Below are positions 58,101 through 64,000 of a stretch of DNA of 64,000 bases, piece after piece (positions within the stretch are counted from its first letter, which is position 1; the number at the start of each line of letters is the position of its first letter). The notes beneath the pieces are model-generated. The model made no database searches, had not been told where the DNA came from, and saw only the letters and a program-made list of their open reading frames with translations. Both the position numbers and the translations under genes were made by a program. Source of the stretch: Echinometra lucunter (Eukaryota; Echinodermata; Echinoidea; Camarodonta; Echinometridae); the NCBI GenBank assembly GCA_029962745.1, contig CM057154.1, forward strand, positions 27,777,769 to 27,841,768. Reading direction: 5' to 3'.

Positions 58101-59365
58101 TTATGCCTCCACCCACCGAAGGTGGTTGCCGGAGGCATTATGTTTTGGGGTTGTCCATCTGTCTGTCCATCCCGTTTTCATTCTCGTGATAACTTAAGAA
58201 CCATTTGATGGATCAACTTCAAACTTGGCTCATGTACGGTATGCATATGGGAGGGACAACGATCTGATTAGATTTTGGGGTCACGAGGTCAAAGTTCAAA
58301 GGTCATAGAGGTCATTATATATGTGAAAATGGCTCATTCTCACAATAACGTTAGAACCATTTGTCGGATCAACTTCAAACGTGGCTCATGTATGCATATA
58401 TGGGAGGGGCAATGATCTGATTAGATTTTGGAGTCACAAGGTCAAAGAACATAGAGGTCATTATGTACATGAAAATGGTTAGTTCTCACGATAAGTTAAG
58501 AACCACTTGACGGATCAACTGCATACCTGGGTCATGTATGCATATAAGAGGTACAATAATCTGAGTAGATTTTGAGGTCACGAGGCCAAAGGTCAGAGGT
58601 CATATGAGGTCATTATATACATGAAAATGGCTCATTCACGTGATAACGTAAGAACCATTTGACGGATCAACTTCAAGCGTGAGTCATGTATACATATGAA
58701 AGTGACAGTGATCTTATTAGATTTGGGGGTCACAAGGTCAAAAGTTATAGATGTCATTGTATGAAAATTGCTTGTTCTTGCAATAACTTAAGAACCATTT
58801 GATGGATCAACTTCAAATGTGGCTGACGCAGTGTCATGTAAATAGAACCATTATTCCAGTTTTGTTCTCTAAATGTTCCCCATAATTAACCCATAGCAGT
58901 ACAGAGCTTTCTTGAGGTCTAAATTAATCATCTTCAATCCTCAAACTGGCAATACAAATTATTTTTTTCCACGTTTACATAGCTTGAAAAAATGAATATG
59001 GATATATCATAAACCAAAATGAAATATAATTGTAAAATTGAATCAGAAATTGCCAATTTGAACACAGAAGTAGTGATTATGTACTATTCACTGCATTGCT
59101 AATTTAAAGAGTTTAATGATTAGTTACACTTAAACTGCTCTAATTCGAGAATGCCACACCATACAGCGATGGGAATGGGCTCAAATTTGTTGGTGCTTTT
59201 TTTCTCTTTCTGCTCATGTATGATATGTACTGCCCAACATTCTGGACCAACAGATACTGCAAAAGCGTCTCCTAAAGGTGACACTGTACCTCTATGGGTT
59301 AATTCTGACCTGGCAAAGGCAGAGGCATAAAGTTCGACCGCACAAGGTTGAGGATTCATGTAGTT
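58101..59365. mobile_element. Tandem-repeat element, copy 3, with a TTAA element inside
   Basis: It starts TTATGCCTCCACCCACCGAA with the end hairpin and holds about five ~150-bp units (starts near 58181, 58336, 58481, 58632, 58770). It ends GGCAGAGGCATAAAGTTCGACC and GATTCATGTAGTTTA at 59365. A TTAA-flanked element (58890-59298) separates the units from this end. Confidence 0.8.
58890..59298. mobile_element. TTAA-flanked MITE (409 bp)
   Basis: TTAA at 58886-58889 and 59299-59302 flanks CCCATAGCAGTACAG and CTGTACCTCTATGGG. It is nearly the same length as 6422-6828 and shares internal motifs (TCTTTCTGCTCATGTAT), so the two belong to one family. Confidence 0.75.
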
Positions 59366-59379
59366 TATTATTATTATTA

Positions 59380-59432
<53 letters not shown>

Positions 59433-59527
59433 GTTATTATTATCATTGTTATTATTATTATTATTATTATTGTTATTATTATTATTGTTATTATTATTAT
59501 TATTATTGTTATTATTATTATCAGTAT
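59366..59527. repeat. (TTA)n microsatellite
   Basis: About 160 bp of TTA repeat with scattered TTG and TCA variants. It begins exactly at the 3' end of the tandem-repeat element. Long poly-Tyr, poly-Leu, poly-Ile and poly-Asn frames here are artefacts. Confidence 0.95.
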
Positions 59528-59720
59528 TATTGTCTCGCCCACCGGAGGTGAAGGCGAGAATAAGGGATCCAAATGGCGTCCGTCCGTCCTCCGCTAGAAG
59601 TACACTGGGACTACTATGCATTGTTTTTGACAATGATCTAATGAATGGCCGAAACAGCCCTCTCAGGTGTTGAAGGTCACTCTATTAGGGCCGTCCAATT
59701 TGTCTAACAAGTTCGGTAGG
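59528..59720. repeat. Fragment of a second CCGTCCGTCC-bearing repeat
   Basis: CTCGCCCACCGGAGGTGAAG, GGCGAG and CGTCCGTCCGTCC form an end hairpin like that of the tandem-repeat element but with different bases (CTCGCC...GGCGAG). It seems to be the start of a related element, truncated after ~190 bp. Confidence 0.5.
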
Positions 59721-62319
59721 GTTAGCAAAATGAGAGGGACAGGTTTAATTATGAAACATGAATGCAATGGAACAAGAAACAAGTAAGTTATACACAAAAC
59801 AAAAAGTTGAGATCATTAAATGTTTCAGTGAATGATCTCAAGCTTATACATCTCATTTCATACCCATGCTTTATAGATTTGTTTGACTATGAAATTGAAT
59901 ACAACAAAATTATTATCCTTTCCTTTTATATTCCATTTGTAAATATATGTTAATTTTATGTAATGTTAAAAAAAAAAAAAAAAACTATTGTCCCATCATC
60001 AAGCTATGCTTTATGTGACATTCCTTATAATTTCATTTACGTTATTAGACCTCTTATTCAGTTTGTAAAGTGAATTTGAAAAAGACCAAAAAAAAATCAA
60101 ATGAATTTTCAAATTGACAGATTAGTCACTTGGCTGTGATATTACTGGTAACACTTTAACATTTATTGTACATGAAGGTATACACATATACAGTGAATTT
60201 CTAGTTCTCTCTTTGTGCTCTGGGTGGACTAGAGATGCATGGAGTTGTTATGTGTGTAAGTCCTATAGTCATTCTAATATACAAATGATATGTATTGGTC
60301 ATTAGGTTTGTTTGAGAGTTGTCAGTGAATACATGCCAGTGACACTTCTGAGTTGCCACTTAGAATTTATCTGTCATGCATACCAGTGCTTTCCCTGTCA
60401 CTTTCAATTGAAATAATTTTTTTTTTTCCCAATATGATTTATTGATTCACTTGTAGATATTGTACTTAAGTTCAATTTCAATAATGCTTTGAAGATGAGG
60501 ATAAAGTTGAGATCTGGTCAGGTGATTACATTGAGAAAAAAACTGTTTTGAAGCAGTTGTTAAAGTATGTACTGCATAAAAACTGATGTATACTATTAGG
60601 TTTGGGAATCATCAAAATCATAAGAAATCGACTCAAATTCACAAAAAAAATTATATACAGTACACTCAGAAATGAGTATATGGGAACACACTCAACTGTG
60701 AAATTACCTGAACACATTAGCTATGTCGCATCTTTTTACCAACTCAAGAGCAGTCCTTTTTAGGGGTCCTTTTATCATGATTTTCTTCTTGATGAACAAG
60801 AAGGAATTTTTCTTTATACACTTCCCAGAACTCAACGTCCTCTTTATGGTGGGTCTGTCTATACATTGAGTAGGAATAGCATAATGTGGAAACTGCTGAT
60901 GCCTAGGATTTTATTTGATGTACAATTAAACATGTAGGTAGGTATTCTGATAGCAGGTTTTACTTAACCCTAGTCTAAAGTTAACCCTGGGCTACTAAAC
61001 TATACTTAGACCTCACTTCTGGTCTTCGTGAAGTTTAACTCTCATCAGCATTCTGATAGCCTGGTTTAACTAAACCCAGGTTTAAGTGAGGTTTAAAACT
61101 GAACCCTAGGTTAAAATAGACAGCCAAGGTTTAATTGCTATGAGATTCTACTTCACACGCTCAGTAGAGCTCATCTTCCTCCTTGCATGCGAAAATCAAG
61201 ATAGAGGATTCACGCCACCACGACTTGATCACAGGCAAGCCTTTATAAGCCGGGTGAGAGGTTCTGGTGTGGGGGGAGGGGGGGGGGGGACAGTCGGTTT
61301 TGCTGCATACATCTTCACATCCCTCGGGCCCCAGTACAGAAGTCGCATACCCTAAGTATCGTAAAGTTTGCATCCAGCAATCCACTCACTTTTACCATAC
61401 GGCGCGCAGCACTTGCTTTGTGCTCAGCGCTCACTTTTACGTTTAAGCTTGAGCGTGTACCACCGCAGAGTTAGCACCCGGCTCATGCATATTTTCGGTG
61501 AATTTGCATTGCATTATAACGCGAACATAAGGATTTTATTTTCTTGGAAGTGTCATAGTCATGGTCATCATAGACGGTACAGTAGCTTATATCGTTCAGT
61601 CCTTCAATTAATTCCTGTAACATCAGTGGTGACTTGATTCTGGCTACTACCAAGTCTGCTATAAAATTGGATATTGCGCAAAATGGGTGAGTAAAATGAC
61701 ATCATAAACTTTTTTAGAACAAGAATCAACAGTGAGTCAGATAGCTAGCTTTATCTGAGACTGAGTACGAGTAAGCGCTAGCCCAAATCCACGGCAACCA
61801 AAGGCAAGCCCAAATTTGTGACTGTTAAAGTGTTCGGTCTACTCTTACCCTTAACGTTAGACCCATCACTGACTGTCTTTGTCAGGACTGAGTGGCTGTG
61901 TAAATTATTGTAACAGTTAATTATGTTAGTCTAGACTATTATTCTGTTTTGCAGTAGGTCTACGGCAATGCCTTATTGTTATGCTGTAACACATTCTTCT
62001 TCTTCTTCGTTTTAGATCTGCAAGCTCTATTATGCCATAGCCTAGGAGTAGACGTAGACCTACATAATAAATACCTACGAAATTACATGGGTAACGAAAG
62101 GTCTAACACTTTCTAACTAAATGTATGCAGACAGACCCTACAATAAATAGTGTCAAAGGCGTAGATCTTGATTTATCGAGTATCATCCTAGCGCTGTGAC
62201 CTGCGCTGCCTGCACGCCACACTTTCTCTACATGACTGGCAGTCTTGTAGTCGAGTCTTCATGGTCCGAATCCGAGTCCGAGTCCGAGGCACCATGGTCC
62301 GAGTCACCAAATTGAAATA
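59721..62319. other. Intergenic, no gene recognised
   Basis: A poly-A run (59969) and AT-rich sequence with no conserved frame. At 60935-61120 a repeated motif (ATTCTGATAGC, AGTTAACCCTGG/ACCCAGGTTTAA, ACCCTAG) suggests a degenerate palindromic element. 61140-61500 is GC-richer with a poly-G run (61275). From 61850 there are AACGTTAG-like motifs again. Confidence 0.4.
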
Positions 62320-63215
62320 ATATCCCAAGACGAATAACCAATTGAAACCAAGTGAACACCCATTGAACTTCAATGGGTGTTCAGTTGGTTTCAGTTTGTA
62401 CCAATGGGTCTTAATAGGTTTCAGTTGGTCAAACTTAGATTTTCGTTGATGTCCTATTCCTACCAGCCATGTGGTCAATTGGTCCCCATTGGTCCAATGG
62501 GATTTTAATGGGACGGTTGGTTTCAGTTGGTCCAATTGCGACCAACTGTCACTTGGTTCAATTGGAATGGGGACCAATGGGGACCAATAGCCAATTGGTT
62601 TTCATTGGGGATCACATGAATGGTTTTACTTCATTTCCATATTTGCTTTTTTTTCTTGAAAATTCAAAAATAATAGTAGAATACAAAAGCAGTCATATTA
62701 CCTTTAATTAATTTTTAGTATAAATATGTTTGTGAAATATTTCACCCCACAACATATGATTTTGCATTACATATTTCAAATAACAATGGAAAGATTGATT
62801 CACTAACCAGAATTTTTTTGTGTAATACACTGATCATGCTATATAAGAAATCAGATTGAATGTTTTAGGGACTTCAGTTGGTTTCAATTGGACCAATTGA
62901 CCCATTGAATACCCATTGAATACCAGTTGAAAATTTAAGTTGCAGTTACAAGACCATGCCATTGGAAATACCAATTCAATTATGAACATTGAATTGAATA
63001 CCAATTGGAAGTATATTTGGAAAGTGAAACAATGAGTCCCTGTTGGAACCAATTGGCAGTTGGTCCCTGCCCCCATTAGATCCAATTGGCAATCGGTTGC
63101 AATGGGACCAATGGGTCATTTCAATGGGTCAGTGGGGACCATTGTTTCACTCTCCATGCACTCCCAATTGACTACTAATTGCCACTTGGTATTCAGTGAG
63201 GATCTCCAATGGGGA
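62320..63215. repeat. CCAATTGG/CCATTGG-rich repeat element
   Basis: Two blocks (62320-62620 and 62868-63215) are packed with CAATTGG, CCATTGGT and TTCAGTTGG motifs in both orientations, such as CCCATTGAACTTCAATGGG. The blocks face each other across ~250 bp of AT-rich DNA, as in a degenerate foldback element. No coding content. Confidence 0.6.
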
Positions 63216-64000
63216 TTCATATTTTAATTTGTTGTTTACTTAAAACCTTTTAAGATTACTTTGAAATCATACAATCAATCACACACAATCAACAATTGAT
63301 TCAAATCAACAATTACTTTATCAATTACAATCAGAGAGAAAAAATGACAAAGTAAAGCGAAAGCTGTTGACTTTGAAGTAAAAAATATTTATATTTACAG
63401 CAATAAATCAATGTAGCTACCTATTTGCTAGTCCCTCTGGGTCTAGCCATCATTCGAGAAAAGTTTTAAGTCACAACGCGCATGCCCCGCCCGAGTATAG
63501 TACCTTCCCATCCACCAACAGCGCACGCACAGGCGTCATATTCTGCCTCTTCCTCTCTCACTGTCATAGAGATCACAACTATATTGAGATAAGTCCGCAC
63601 CAAAATTGCGTTTATCAAAATTTTAGCGCTTTTTGGGATTGCTCAGTATTCTTATTCCATCCACCAATTATTAATTCTTACGTTAGTCTGACGGATTTTT
63701 CATTAGTCACAGCTCTTGACGTTATTTTCTTTAGTTATTTGCCATTGTTTCTTCCCCTTCGGTACATTCGTTCGAATGGTGTCTGGGTCACACACATTCC
63801 CTGGGTTCCCCTGTCTGTTGTGTTCCCTCTCCGCTGGGGTTGTTCTTTGTTTACACGCTTTTATTCTTAGGCAACTTTTGAATTTGGCTCTCCTCTCTCT
63901 CTCGAGTGCTGGCCTATTCATTTTTATTTCGTAGTAGCTGCCGTCTTTAGACATTGTTTACGTCTAATTCCTTTTACAGTTTAGGCAGCTGTTCGTTTCA
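63216..64000. other. Right margin, no gene recognised
   Basis: 63216-63420 is AT-rich. From 63420 the sequence is GC-richer and pyrimidine-rich on the plus strand, with no splice-bounded exon or known domain. It might be a promoter or part of an LTR, but nothing decides this. Confidence 0.3.

Noticed and set aside
59120..59673. Frames coding poly-Tyr, poly-Leu, poly-Asn and poly-Ile
   Set aside because: They are translations of the (TTA)n microsatellite and flanking repeats.
61655..61700. Possible first exon (TATAAAA, then ATGG|GTGAGT)
   Set aside because: The TATA-like word is too close to the ATG, and no downstream coding exon was found to pair with the donor.
63420..64000. Possible LTR or promoter at the right margin
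   Set aside because: No TG...CA ends, primer-binding site or polypurine tract could be identified, and the window stops before any partner repeat.

Overview
The window is animal nuclear DNA, most likely from a sea urchin. It is AT-rich, its genes are split by short GT-AG introns, and most of the non-coding sequence is dispersed foldback DNA elements (MITEs), microsatellites and satellite-bearing repeats. The best pointer to the group is an intronless Toll-like receptor whose TIR domain carries FGDDDLNLG in the BB-loop region, a form I associate with the large echinoid TLR expansion. Species cannot be read from the sequence. All names below come from remembered family motifs, not from a search.

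Five protein-coding genes can be supported. From left to right: (1) the 5' coding part of a NUDT6-like Nudix protein on the minus strand (exons at 2781-2903, 1845-1927 and 1379-1498; the catalytic Nudix exons lie off the left edge); (2) CDK2AP1/DOC-1 on the plus strand (14813 or 14774-15206, 18327-18488, 20918-20985), the NuRD-associated CDK2-binding protein, with an unusually long Gln/His/Gly-rich N-terminus; (3) MTRFR (C12orf65) on the minus strand (29721-28900, 28216-27962), the mitochondrial ribosome-rescue GGQ factor; (4) the N-terminal half of CENPJ/CPAP on the plus strand (seven exons, 44477-50282), the tubulin-binding centriole assembly factor; (5) a single-exon Toll-like receptor on the minus strand (57358-54617). 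CDK2AP1 and MTRFR are convergent neighbours, as I recall them in human 12q24.31, so this looks like ancient microsynteny. The genes do not form one pathway.

The spaces between and within genes hold many mobile elements with readable boundaries: a Tc1-type element with TA duplications (13218-14254), a pogo/Tigger-type MITE (26160-26336), TTAA-flanked elements (6422-6828, 33236-35324, 44704-45170, 58890-59298), a hAT-like 8-bp-TSD element nested in a larger foldback (38545-39098), an ACGTT-rich element (39921-40597), and elements with internal ~150-bp tandem repeats (19144-20218, 54157-54616, 58101-59365). At 33.2-35.3 kb four insertions can be ordered by comparison with an intact copy in the CENPJ intron. 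Two unrelated foldback elements (652-839, 33423-33641) carry telomere-like TTAGGG cores.

The most interesting points are the telomere-repeat-bearing foldback elements, the TLR lying where the second half of CENPJ would be expected, the TLR stop codon touching a repeat boundary, and the layered transposon stratigraphy. I found no RNA gene, CRISPR array or prokaryotic operon.
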